From Rhodoferax sp. PAMC 29310 (lineage in GTDB: Bacteria > Pseudomonadota > Gammaproteobacteria > Burkholderiales > Burkholderiaceae_C), in NCBI RefSeq assembly GCF_017948265.1, contig NZ_CP072852.1:186001-250000 (forward strand): a stretch of 64,000 nt of DNA, read 5' to 3'. Both the position numbers and the translations under genes were made by a program. Positions 35,875-44,473 of this stretch are shown piece after piece. Within the stretch, counting starts at the first letter, position 1. The number at the start of each line of letters is the position of its first letter. Below the pieces are notes generated by a model. That model saw only the letters and a program-made list of their open reading frames with translations, had not been told where the DNA came from and searched no databases.

Positions 35875-36207
35875 TCAGGCCAAGTGCTGGTCGACGAAGG
35901 CGGTCATCTGTGACTTGGTCAGTGCGCCAACTTTGGTGGCGGCCAATTGACCATCCTTGAACAGCATCAACGTTGGGATGCCACGGATGCCGAACTTGGC
36001 GGGAATGTCGCGGTTTTCGTCGACATTCATCTTGGCGATCTGTAGTTTGCCGCTGTAGGCAGTGGCCACTTCGTCCAGGATGGGTGCAATCATTTTGCAA
36101 GGACCGCACCACTCAGCCCAGTAGTCCACCAGCACGGGTTGGGCGGACTGAAGCACGTCGGCTTCAAAAGACGCGTCGGACACATGTTTGATTAATTCGC
36201 TGGCCAT
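35875..36207 (-). CDS. trxA: Thioredoxin 1
   Basis: A 110-residue cytosolic thioredoxin. The active site is [13 protein letters not shown] (about residues 28-40), and the cis-proline loop is [15 protein letters not shown]. It supplies reducing power to ribonucleotide reductase, peroxidases and others. AAGGA lies 8 bases before the ATG. It has its own terminator, so it is probably monocistronic, and is divergent from the addB-like gene. Confidence 0.97.
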   Translation of the reverse strand: MASELIKHVSDASFEADVLQSAQPVLVDYWAEWCGPCKMIAPILDEVATAYSGKLQIAKMNVDENRDIPAKFGIRGIPTLMLFKDGQLAATKVGALTKSQMTAFVDQHLA

Positions 36208-36282
36208 GGGGAATCCTTGTTGGTGATCGGTGCAGGTAAAGTGGGGAAATTGTGACAGAAACCAATAGAACCCATCAATGAC

Positions 36283-38808
36283 ATGCTTGCTATGGCTGAA
36301 TTAGGAAAAAACCATCACGCCACGATTGCGTGGGATTTTGTGATGGCCCAAGTGCATGACGAGATGCTCCGCCGGGAGCTGCATCCGGCGCGAGTGGTGG
36401 TGCTGGTGCCCTATGCGCAGCTGATGCTGGAGGCCAAAAACGCCTGGCTTCGGCTCGTCTCGACACAGCAATCGGCGGTTCATTTTCTGCCCCGGTTTGA
36501 AACCACCATGAACTGGACTCTCAGTTTGGGTGGCTTTTTTCCAGGCCCTGACGATATCCGGCTGGACTTGGCGCGTGACACCTTGACGGCAGGCAGTTTA
36601 TTGGCGCGCACCGGGCTTTCTGCCCACCAGCGGGTGCTGGCCCCTCGGGTGATGGAGGCGGCCTGGAGCCTGGCCCGCGTCGCAGCCGCCGTGCCGCCGG
36701 ACGAACGCAGCGCTTGGGGCGAGCGGATTTCGGATCAACTGGCCGAAGGGCAGGAGGCCGCCGTGTTTGCGTTTGAGGCGGCCACCGCCCGGATCGCGCT
36801 GGCCTGGGCAAGCAGTTCCAGCTACGCATCTGACGTGGTGTTTGGCGCCCAGCCTGATTTGTTGGTCGTGCTGGAAGGCTTCCAGACCGAACCTTTGGCT
36901 CAGGCGCTGAAAGCCGTGTTGGGTGATCGGTTGCTCAGTTTGTCACTCGACCCACGCGTCGATGCGGCTGAATCCGCGCCCGACCAGTTGGCGCTGCACG
37001 CCGCCTCTGACTCAGAAGACGAAGCCCAGCGCGCCACCGCCTGTGTGCTGGCGCATCTGAACGCCGGGCGAACGCCTGTGGGCTTGGTAGCGCAAGACCG
37101 GGTACTGACCCGCCGGGTTCGCGCGCTCTTGGGCGAGCGGGGCGTGCCCCTTCGGGATGAAACCGGCTGGAAGCTATCCACCACGCGTTCCGCGGCGGCG
37201 CTGATGAGCCTGCTGCGCGCCGTGGTGTGGAATGCCTCGACCGATGTGGTGCTCGATTGGCTGAAAAATGCCTCGGCCTTCAATGCAGAGGCCGTGGCCG
37301 CGCTGGAAAACCGCTTGCGCCGCGACGCGATCCGCGATTGGCGCTCGGTTGGTAGCAAAGCCTCAACGCTGCCGCAGATCAAGGTGCTGCGCGATGCCCT
37401 GCAGTCGGAGCGCACCCTGACCCAATGGCTGACAGACTTGCGCAGTGCGCTGCAAGACGCCGGTCAATGGCTGGGTTTGAGCCGCGACCCGGCCGGGCAG
37501 GCGGTGCTGGAGGTGCTTCGTCTGCTACCCGGCGCCGAGCAGGAATTTGCCGACGTGAGCGAGCGCCTGAGTTTGAGTGAGTTCACTTCGTGGATCAGCC
37601 AGACGCTGGAGGATAAGAGTTTTGCGCCGGGCCATCCGCCCAATGCGCAGGTGGTCATTTTGCCGATGAGCCAGTTGCTGGGTCGGCCGCTGGCGGCCGT
37701 GGTATTGCCGGGTTGTGACGAGGTGCGTTTTCCGGCGTCCCCCGAACCACCCGGCATGTGGACACCGGCGCAACGCGTCCTGCTGGGTTTGTCTTCGCGG
37801 GAAACTTTGGCCGAGGCGACCCGTGCTGCCTGGCGCTACGCCTTGCGGTTTGAGCACCTGGACGTGTTGTGGCGCCTAAGCGAAGGCGGCGAGCACGTCA
37901 TGCCCAGCGGCTTTGTGCAGGAGTTGCGCTTGCAACACCGTGGCGTGGAGGGCGTTGACTGTTGCGAGCTGCGCACTCTTGCTGCGCAAGCCTGTGTGAT
38001 GCCAGCGCCTAGCGGGGCGTCTTTGCCTGTGTTGAAGCTGTCTAGCAGCAGTTACGAAGACTTGCGGCGTTGCCCCTACCGCTTTTTCGGCCTGCGCCAA
38101 CTCAAGCTGCAGGACACCGATGAGCTGGATCAAGAAGTCGACAAGCGGGACTTTGGCAACTGGTTGCACGCCGTTCTGCACCACTTTCATGTGGCATTGA
38201 ATCAGTCGCCAGCCAAGGAGAATCGAGCGCGAGTAGCTATGATTAATATAGCGGCTGAAGCGGCGACCAAGACCATGGGGCTGTCCCAAAGCGAGTTCCT
38301 GCCGTTTGCCTCGGCCTGGCCGCGGGTGCGGGCGGGTTATTTGGAATGGCTAGCCGAGCATGAAGCCAGCGGTGCCGTGTTCCAGGGCGGCGAGGAATGG
38401 AAAGAGTTGCCGCTTGGCCCGTTAACGCTGGTCGGCAAGATAGACCGCGTGGACGCCATGGCGGACGGCCACGCCTGGGTGATGGACTACAAAACCGAGA
38501 ACCGGGGCACCACCTTGCAGCGCGTCAAAACCGCGCTGGAAGACACCCAGCTCGCGTTTTACGCCGCGCTCCTGCCAGATGATCAACTGGCCGCCGCCTA
38601 TGTCAATGTGGGCGAAAAAGACGGCACCAAGACGATTTCACAGGTGGATATTGTCGAGTTGCGGGATCACCTGATTGAAGGCATCTCCACCGACATGGCG
38701 CGCATCCGCGCTGGGGCGCCCATGCCGGCCTTGGGCGAAGGCAAAGCCTGCGAGTACTGCGCCGCCCGTGGGCTGTGCCGCAAAGATTTCTGGGAAGCCA
38801 CGGCGTGA
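36283..38808 (+). CDS. AddB-like PD-(D/E)XK nuclease with Fe-S cysteines
   Basis: 841 residues, the probable partner of the helicase downstream in a double-strand-break processing complex like AddAB. N-terminal ~600 residues form a helicase-like, probably inactive region ([12 protein letters not shown] at ~37-48; [20 protein letters not shown]). The C-terminal RecB-type nuclease domain holds [31 protein letters not shown] and then KTE. Four cysteines, C597 (LRRCPYRF) and C823, C826, C832 ([10 protein letters not shown]), match the iron-sulfur staple of AddB nucleases. The start could also be ATG 36292. A dispersed repeat is read through near residue 650 ([11 protein letters not shown]). Confidence 0.87.
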   Translation: MLAMAELGKNHHATIAWDFVMAQVHDEMLRRELHPARVVVLVPYAQLMLEAKNAWLRLVSTQQSAVHFLPRFETTMNWTLSLGGFFPGPDDIRLDLARDTLTAGSLLARTGLSAHQRVLAPRVMEAAWSLARVAAAVPPDERSAWGERISDQLAEGQEAAVFAFEAATARIALAWASSSSYASDVVFGAQPDLLVVLEGFQTEPLAQALKAVLGDRLLSLSLDPRVDAAESAPDQLALHAASDSEDEAQRATACVLAHLNAGRTPVGLVAQDRVLTRRVRALLGERGVPLRDETGWKLSTTRSAAALMSLLRAVVWNASTDVVLDWLKNASAFNAEAVAALENRLRRDAIRDWRSVGSKASTLPQIKVLRDALQSERTLTQWLTDLRSALQDAGQWLGLSRDPAGQAVLEVLRLLPGAEQEFADVSERLSLSEFTSWISQTLEDKSFAPGHPPNAQVVILPMSQLLGRPLAAVVLPGCDEVRFPASPEPPGMWTPAQRVLLGLSSRETLAEATRAAWRYALRFEHLDVLWRLSEGGEHVMPSGFVQELRLQHRGVEGVDCCELRTLAAQACVMPAPSGASLPVLKLSSSSYEDLRRCPYRFFGLRQLKLQDTDELDQEVDKRDFGNWLHAVLHHFHVALNQSPAKENRARVAMINIAAEAATKTMGLSQSEFLPFASAWPRVRAGYLEWLAEHEASGAVFQGGEEWKELPLGPLTLVGKIDRVDAMADGHAWVMDYKTENRGTTLQRVKTALEDTQLAFYAALLPDDQLAAAYVNVGEKDGTKTISQVDIVELRDHLIEGISTDMARIRAGAPMPALGEGKACEYCAARGLCRKDFWEATA
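38222..38255 (+). repeat. Dispersed repeat, copy 7 (inside the addB-like gene)
   Basis: ATCGAGCGCGAGTAGCTATG and then ATTAATATAGCGG, with the GCGC box and the paired GCTAT/ATAGC core. It reads GCT-ATG-ATT-AAT-ATA in frame. Confidence 0.55.
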
Positions 38809-38860
38809 GCTGCGGCAATGACAGCGCTGCTGTCTCTCTGTCAGTTTTAGGTTAGCAACG

Positions 38861-41800
38861 ATGTCACACCAAGAAGCGCAAGCCGCTTACGAGCACAACG
38901 GGCAGCTGGTTAGTGCCGATGCTTTTTACAAAATTGCCTGCGACCCCCGTCGCAGTGTGGCCGTGGAGGCCTGCGCGGGCGCGGGCAAGACCTGGATGCT
39001 GGTGTCTCGCATCGTGCGGGCGTTGCTCGACGGCGTGGCGGCGGACGGCCAGTTGCGCGTGCAGCCGCACGAAATTTTGGCCATCACCTTCACCAAGCGG
39101 GCCGCCAGCGAGATGCGCGAGCGGCTCTACGGCTGGCTGGCAGAGTTTGCGCAAGCCGACCCTGAGACCTTGCTCACCGCCTTGCGTGACCGGGGTGTTG
39201 TGATTAAAAATGACCTGCAGCCGCCGTCCAGGCTGCCTGAACAGCTATCAAATTTATACCAGGGCATTTTGGCCAGTGGGCGCCAGGTGCAGGTGCGCAC
39301 CTTTCACAGCTGGTTTGCGTCCTTGCTGCGCAGCGCGCCGCTGGCGGTTTTGCAGCGAATGGATTTGCCGGCCAACTACGAGTTGCTGGAAGACGACTCC
39401 CAGCCCAAGGCGCTGGTGTGGCGGCGCTTTTACGCGGTGCTGGTGGATGATGCCGCGCTCAAGACTGACTTTGAATCGGTGGTGTACGACTACGGCCGTT
39501 CGCAGGCCGAAAAAGCCCTGCAAACCGCGCTGGACAAGCGCACTGAATTCACCCTGGCCGACGCGCAAGGCGTGGTCGACCAGTCGGTGACGCACTTTGC
39601 CCAGCAGTTTCCAGACTTTGATGGCCTGGATGCGCCCGAGGACTACCTGTTCGCCGACCCGGCCCGCCACCAAACCTTGCTGTCAGCGGCCAAGGCCCTG
39701 GGCGGCGCCAGTGCCAAAAGCTTTGCCGCCAAAGGCGTTGAGCTGGAAATGGCCTTGACGGCCGGCGACCTGCCCGGCGTGTTTGCCGCTCTGTTGACCG
39801 CCACCGGAACGCCGCGCAAGTTTGGCGAAAAAATCGTCGGCATTGAATTGGTGCGGGACGCCCAAGACATGATCGAGCGGGTGGTGAAGGCCCGCCAGCA
39901 GCACGCCGCCTGGCTCTACCAGCAGCGCATGACCCGCCTCAGCCGCGCGCTGATCAAAGAATACGGCGCGCTGAAAGTGGAGCAGGGCTGGGTCGACATG
40001 AACGACGTCGAACGCGCTGCGTTGGTCATGCTGAGCGACCCGCTGTTGGCTGGTTGGGTACAAGAAAAGCTGGACGCCCGCATCAAACACCTGCTGATTG
40101 ACGAGTTTCAGGACACCAACCCGCTGCAATGGCAGGCCTTGCGGTCGTGGCTCAGCGGTTACGCCGGGGCCAGCACGGCCCCTAGCGTGTTCATTGTGGG
40201 CGATCCCAAACAAAGTATTTACCGCTTTCGCCGCGCCGAGCCGCAGGTGTTTCGCGCTGCCAAAGCGTTTGTGCAAGAAGGGCTGGGCGGCGACTTGTTG
40301 AGTTGCGACCACACCCGGCGCAACGCCACCGGCGTTATTGACACCGTGAACACGGCCATGGGCCAGGCCTCGCAGGATGACTCTTATGAGGGCTTTCGCC
40401 CCCACACCACCAGCGCCACCGCGCCGGGCTATGTCTGCAAGTTGCCCCCCATTGCCCGCCCCGCACGGGGCGATGGCGATCAGGATGAAGCCACCGAGTG
40501 GCGCGACAGCCTGACCACCCCGCGCGAACTGCCCGAGGAAACCTTGCGCACCCTGGAAGCCCGCCAAGTGGCGCATTGGATTGCGTCTGAGCTGGTCCGC
40601 ACCGGCAAGCAGCCGTCTGATGTGATGGTGTTGTCGCGCAAACGCGCCGGCCTCATGCCGCTGCAAGACGAGCTACGCAAGCGCCAGATTGCCGCCCAGA
40701 TTGGTGAGAAAACCCGGCTCATTGACTGCTGTGAGGTGCAAGACGTGGTGGCCTTGCTGGACGTGCTGGTGTCGCCCCAGCACGATCTGTCTTTGGCGCG
40801 GGTACTCAAGTCGCCCTTCTTTGGCATGGGTGACGAGGCCTTGGTGCAACTGGCCCTGGCCAAGCAGGTGGATGATTTGAGCTGGTTCGAGTTGCTACAA
40901 CAATCAGAGCTGACCACGCAGGATGGACGGGCGGTAGCGCCTGTTTTGATTCGTTGGAAGAAGGCGCTGGACAGTCTGCCCCCGCATGACGCCCTGCAAA
41001 CCATTTACACCGACGGCGACGTGCTGGCCCGCTTTGCCGTGGCCGCCCCCACCACCCAGCGCGATGCCGTGCTGGCCAACTTGCGCGCCTTGCTGGGCGT
41101 GGCCCTGCAAATGGGGGGCGGGCGCTACGCCACGCCGTATGCTTTTGTGCGGGCGCTCAAAAGCGGCACCGTGTTGGCGCCGGCTACCGTCAACGCAGCA
41201 GCCGTTCGCCTGCTGACCATTCACGGCGCCAAGGGGCTGGAGGCTCACACCGTGCTGCTGCTGGACACCAACACTCCCGAGCGCAGCGCCGACACCATGG
41301 GCGTGCTGATTGACTGGCCGGGCGAGTCCGAATTCCCGAACAAGCTGGTGTTTTTGGCCAGCGAGACACAACCACCGGCGTGTGCCGTGGCCACGCTGGA
41401 TGCCGAGCGGCTGGAGCGCCAGCGCGAAGAGCTCAACGCCTTGTACGTGGCCCTGACCCGGGCCCGCCACACGCTGGCCCTGTCAAGCATCGAACCCTAC
41501 CGCGACCCTGGACGCAGCTGGTGGGCCAGACTCACCGATTTGGCGACCGAGGTGGAGTTGGACAGCGGCGCAAACGGCGCCGTGGGCAGCGGCCTGCCGG
41601 GCGGAAGTAGCTTCTCATTGAAGGAACTGCCGCCAGCGCCCGTAAAATATGCGCAATCCGCTACAAAAAATGAAGCAACCGGTGCGGGCGAGGATGAAAC
41701 CGATGACGACTCGGACCTCGCCCGCTTGGGCAAAGCCATGCACCGTTTGCTGGAGTGGGGCGTGTTGGGCGAAGCCGCCACCCATGCCGTGGTGCGGGAG

Positions 41801-42160
41801 TTTGGGCTGACACCCGAGCAGGGCACCCAAGCGCTGGCCATGGCACAGCGTATTTTGCAAGGCGAGGGCGCCTGGGCCTGGGACCCGGCGGCGCTGGGCT
41901 GGCAGGGCAACGAGGTGGAGCTGATGTGCAATGGCGCCTCGTTTCGGCTGGACCGTTTGGTGCAGCGCCGAGACGGTGGGCACAGCGGCCACTGGTGGGT
42001 GCTGGACTACAAGTCCGCCCACTCCCCGCAGGACAAGCCTGAATTGATGGCCCAGTTGCGGGGCTACCAGGCGGCCGTGCAGGCCATTTACCCCAATGAC
42101 GTGGTGAAAGCCGCGTTTTTAACCGGACAAGGCGCCTTGGTAGAAGTCCAGGCGCTTTGA
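38861..42160 (+). CDS. AddA-like UvrD-family helicase-nuclease
   Basis: 1099 residues, superfamily 1 helicase with a C-terminal nuclease domain. Motif I is ACAGAGKTWMLVSRIV (K43); motif II LLIDEFQDTNPLQWQAL; motif III-like VGDPKQSIYRFRRAEP; late motif VRLLTIHGAKGLEAHTVLLL and LNALYVALTRARHTLAL. The nuclease core is near the end (LGKAMHRLLEW, WWVLDYKSA). With the upstream gene (52 bases) it likely forms an AddAB-type helicase-nuclease for recombinational repair and degradation of foreign DNA. Two stretches (about residues 112-134 and 926-940) are encoded by dispersed repeats. Confidence 0.9.
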   Translation: MSHQEAQAAYEHNGQLVSADAFYKIACDPRRSVAVEACAGAGKTWMLVSRIVRALLDGVAADGQLRVQPHEILAITFTKRAASEMRERLYGWLAEFAQADPETLLTALRDRGVVIKNDLQPPSRLPEQLSNLYQGILASGRQVQVRTFHSWFASLLRSAPLAVLQRMDLPANYELLEDDSQPKALVWRRFYAVLVDDAALKTDFESVVYDYGRSQAEKALQTALDKRTEFTLADAQGVVDQSVTHFAQQFPDFDGLDAPEDYLFADPARHQTLLSAAKALGGASAKSFAAKGVELEMALTAGDLPGVFAALLTATGTPRKFGEKIVGIELVRDAQDMIERVVKARQQHAAWLYQQRMTRLSRALIKEYGALKVEQGWVDMNDVERAALVMLSDPLLAGWVQEKLDARIKHLLIDEFQDTNPLQWQALRSWLSGYAGASTAPSVFIVGDPKQSIYRFRRAEPQVFRAAKAFVQEGLGGDLLSCDHTRRNATGVIDTVNTAMGQASQDDSYEGFRPHTTSATAPGYVCKLPPIARPARGDGDQDEATEWRDSLTTPRELPEETLRTLEARQVAHWIASELVRTGKQPSDVMVLSRKRAGLMPLQDELRKRQIAAQIGEKTRLIDCCEVQDVVALLDVLVSPQHDLSLARVLKSPFFGMGDEALVQLALAKQVDDLSWFELLQQSELTTQDGRAVAPVLIRWKKALDSLPPHDALQTIYTDGDVLARFAVAAPTTQRDAVLANLRALLGVALQMGGGRYATPYAFVRALKSGTVLAPATVNAAAVRLLTIHGAKGLEAHTVLLLDTNTPERSADTMGVLIDWPGESEFPNKLVFLASETQPPACAVATLDAERLERQREELNALYVALTRARHTLALSSIEPYRDPGRSWWARLTDLATEVELDSGANGAVGSGLPGGSSFSLKELPPAPVKYAQSATKNEATGAGEDETDDDSDLARLGKAMHRLLEWGVLGEAATHAVVREFGLTPEQGTQALAMAQRILQGEGAWAWDPAALGWQGNEVELMCNGASFRLDRLVQRRDGGHSGHWWVLDYKSAHSPQDKPELMAQLRGYQAAVQAIYPNDVVKAAFLTGQGALVEVQAL
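39203..39260 (+). repeat. Dispersed repeat, copy 8 (inside the addA-like gene)
   Basis: TTAAAAATGACCTGCAGCCG, CCGTCCAGGCTGCCTGAACA, then GCTATCAAATTTATACC: a nearly full-length copy. It reads CAG-CTA-TCA-AAT-TTA, a different frame from most coding copies, still without a stop. Confidence 0.7.
41638..41680 (+). repeat. Dispersed repeat, copy 9 (inside the addA-like gene)
   Basis: CCCGTAAAATATGCGCAATC and then CGCTACAAAAAATGAAGCAA. It encodes KYAQSATKNEAT in a low-complexity, alanine-, serine- and acid-rich linker just before the nuclease domain. Confidence 0.65.
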
Positions 42161-42222
42161 ACGGCTGTGAAGAATTTTGTGAACCGTGTTGAGTGAAGCA
42201 AGTTGTGAGTAAAGAAGAAGAT

Positions 42223-43545
42223 ATGAAAAAAGTAATCGTGGTTGGTGGTGGTCCCTCGGGTTTGATGGCGGCCGATGTGTTGTTGGCCGCAGGGCTTGAA
42301 GTGCATGTGTATGACGCCATGCCGTCGGTGGGGCGCAAGTTTCTGCTGGCCGGCAAAGGCGGGCTGAATCTGACGCATTCCGAGCCGGCTGATATTTTTG
42401 CCTCGCGCTACGGCGACCGGCGCCAGCAGGTTGAGACCTTGCTCAATGGCTTTGACAACGCGCAGGTTCGCGTCTGGGCGCAAGGCCTGGGCATAGAAAC
42501 ATTTGTGGGCAGTTCCGGGCGGGTGTTTCCGGCCGACATGAAGGCGGCCCCCTTGCTGCGGGCCTGGTTGCACCGCTTGCGCCATCCCGCCACGGGCACG
42601 GGCGTGCAGTTCCACATGCGCCACCGCTGGACCGGTTGGGCCAATAACGAGTCTGGCGCCGTCTTGGCCACCACCCTGAATTTCGACAGCCCTCAAGGCC
42701 CGGTTCAAGTCGCGGCAGACGCCGTGGTGCTGGCATTGGGTGGCGGCAGTTGGGCGCGTTTGGGTTCCAACGGCGCCTGGGTGCCGTGGTTGCAAGCCGC
42801 CGGCGTGTCTGTGGCGCCCCTGCTACCCAGCAACTGTGGTTTTGAAGCCGTGGTGCTGCCCCCCGCGCCAGAGGGCGAGGCGCTGCCCGTGCAAGCCGTT
42901 CCCGCCTCACTCCCTCGCGGCTGGAGCGAGCATTTCACCACCCGTTTTGCGGGCCAGCCTTTCAAGTCGGTGGCGATTCAGGTGACCACGTCCAAAAGCC
43001 AAACCTTTCAGCGCAAGGGCGAGTTTGTGGCCACGGCCACCGGCGTGGAAGGCAGCCTGATTTACGCAGCGTCCAACTTGTTGCGTGACGAAATCGTCGC
43101 CCAAGGCCATGCCACGTTCCATCTGGACTTGCTGCCCGACTTTTCGGCCGAGCGCGTGCTGGCCGAGGTGCGCCATCCGCGTGGGACCCGTTCCCTGTCC
43201 AGCCACCTGAAAAGCCGGCTGCACCTGGAAGGCATCAAGATGGCCATCCTGCACGAGCTGTTGAGCAAAACCCAGATCAACGACCCCGCGCAACTGGCTG
43301 CCGCCATCAAATCCCTGCCCATTCACTTGGTGGCGGCCCGCCCCATGGACGAGGCCATCAGCACCGCCGGCGGCGTGTTGTTTGAAGTCACTGACAAGAA
43401 TTTGATGCTGGAGCAGTTGCCCGGCGTGTTCTGCGCCGGCGAAATGCTGGACTGGGAAGCCCCCACCGGTGGCTACTTGCTCACCGCCTGTTTCGCCAGT
43501 GGCAAAGCAGCCGGTGAAGGCGTTGTGAAAAATTTAGACTCCTAG
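42223..43545 (+). CDS. HI0933-type flavoprotein, NAD(P)/FAD-dependent oxidoreductase
   Basis: 440 residues from ATG 42223 (MKKVIVVGGGPSGLMAADVL); a GTG 10 codons earlier is less likely. The FAD-binding GGGPSGL lies at the N-terminus, SVGRKFLLAGKGGLNLTHSE follows, and the C-terminus has STAGGVLFEVTDKNLML and CAGEMLDWEAPTGGYLLTAC, the fingerprint of the YhiN/HI0933 family (TIGR03862-like). The exact reaction is unknown; relatives are linked to RNA or quinone reduction. The TAG stop is part of the CTAGCCCCC box of a dispersed repeat. Confidence 0.88.
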   Translation: MKKVIVVGGGPSGLMAADVLLAAGLEVHVYDAMPSVGRKFLLAGKGGLNLTHSEPADIFASRYGDRRQQVETLLNGFDNAQVRVWAQGLGIETFVGSSGRVFPADMKAAPLLRAWLHRLRHPATGTGVQFHMRHRWTGWANNESGAVLATTLNFDSPQGPVQVAADAVVLALGGGSWARLGSNGAWVPWLQAAGVSVAPLLPSNCGFEAVVLPPAPEGEALPVQAVPASLPRGWSEHFTTRFAGQPFKSVAIQVTTSKSQTFQRKGEFVATATGVEGSLIYAASNLLRDEIVAQGHATFHLDLLPDFSAERVLAEVRHPRGTRSLSSHLKSRLHLEGIKMAILHELLSKTQINDPAQLAAAIKSLPIHLVAARPMDEAISTAGGVLFEVTDKNLMLEQLPGVFCAGEMLDWEAPTGGYLLTACFASGKAAGEGVVKNLDS

Positions 43546-43594
43546 CCCCCGTCAAAACTGCGCAGACAGCTACTCTTTTGATAGTGGCCTGCGC
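43541..43594 (+). repeat. Dispersed AGCTAT-type repeat, copy 10
   Basis: CCTAGCCCCCGTCAAAACTG, CGCAGACAGCTACTCTTTTG, ATAGTGGCC. The stop codon of the flavoprotein gene lies inside its first box, so the repeat reached the very end of the gene. Confidence 0.8.
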
Positions 43595-43687
43595 AAGAAA
43601 TTGAAGCGGGTGTAAGCAAACGGGCTTTGATCCGACTGTTTAAGGTGCCTCGCCACTGGTGGTGGAGGCCATCAAGAAAGGTGCTTC

Positions 43688-44473
43688 ATGCCCAGTCAAC
43701 GTGTTGAATTCCCCGGAAGCCTGGGCGAGCCACTCGCCGGGCGGCTCGATACCCCCGACGATGCACCGCGCGCCTGGGCGGTGTTTGCCCACTGCTTTAC
43801 CTGCTCCAAAGACTCCAAGGCCGCGGCCTACATTGCCCGCGCCTTGGCCGACGCCGGCTACGGGGTGCTGCGCTTTGACTTCACCGGGCTGGGCGGTAGT
43901 GGCGGTGATTTTGCCAACACCCACTTCAGCTCCAACGTGGGCGATTTTGTGGCCGCCGCCGACTGGTTGCGCCAAAACCACGGCATTCCCGCGCTGCTGA
44001 TGGGGCATTCGCTGGGCGGCGCGGCCGTGCTGGCCGCCGCCAGCCAGGTGCCCGATTGCCGGGCCGTGGCCACGCTGGGCGCGCCCTTTGACCCAGCCCA
44101 TGTGACCCACCAGTTTGGCGATGGTTTGGAGGTGATTGATGAGCACGGCGAAGCCACCATACAACTCGCCGGGCGGCCCTTCAAGATCAAGCGCGAATTC
44201 ATTGCTGACTTAACGGGCCAGCCTCAGGCCGAGCGTATTCGTCAGCTGCGCCGCCCGTTGATGGTGTTACACGCCCCGGAAGACGCGGTGGTGTCCGTGG
44301 ACAATGCCCGGCGCATTTTTGAGACGGCCTTGCACCCCAAGTCCTTCATTTCACTGGACGGGGCGGATCATCTGTTGAACAAGCCAGAAGACGCCCACTT
44401 TGCAGCGGCATTAATCGCCGCGTGGGCGCAGCGCTACCTGCCTGCCGATGCAACTTCGGCGGCCGGGGGCTAG
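43688..44473 (+). CDS. Alpha/beta hydrolase without the usual OsmC domain
   Basis: 261 residues. The N-terminal sequence (FPGSLGEPLAGRLDTPDDAP, AVFAHCFTCSKDSKAA) matches the hydrolase half of a family that in many bacteria continues into an OsmC domain. The nucleophile is in GHSLGGAAV, the acid probably the D of HAPEDAVVS, and the base histidine in GADHLL. Catalysis should be intact, but the gene ends after the hydrolase and runs into the convergent gene at 44470. The substrate is unknown. A Shine-Dalgarno-like AAAGG lies 8 bases upstream. Confidence 0.85.
   Translation: MPSQRVEFPGSLGEPLAGRLDTPDDAPRAWAVFAHCFTCSKDSKAAAYIARALADAGYGVLRFDFTGLGGSGGDFANTHFSSNVGDFVAAADWLRQNHGIPALLMGHSLGGAAVLAAASQVPDCRAVATLGAPFDPAHVTHQFGDGLEVIDEHGEATIQLAGRPFKIKREFIADLTGQPQAERIRQLRRPLMVLHAPEDAVVSVDNARRIFETALHPKSFISLDGADHLLNKPEDAHFAAALIAAWAQRYLPADATSAAGG

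Noticed and set aside
36301..36483. Short antisense frame at the start of the addB-like gene
   Set aside because: No support beyond the absence of stops; the plus-strand gene is well defined.
39683..40666. A 327-codon minus-strand open frame
   Set aside because: It lies entirely within the addA-like gene, whose helicase motifs are clear on the plus strand.
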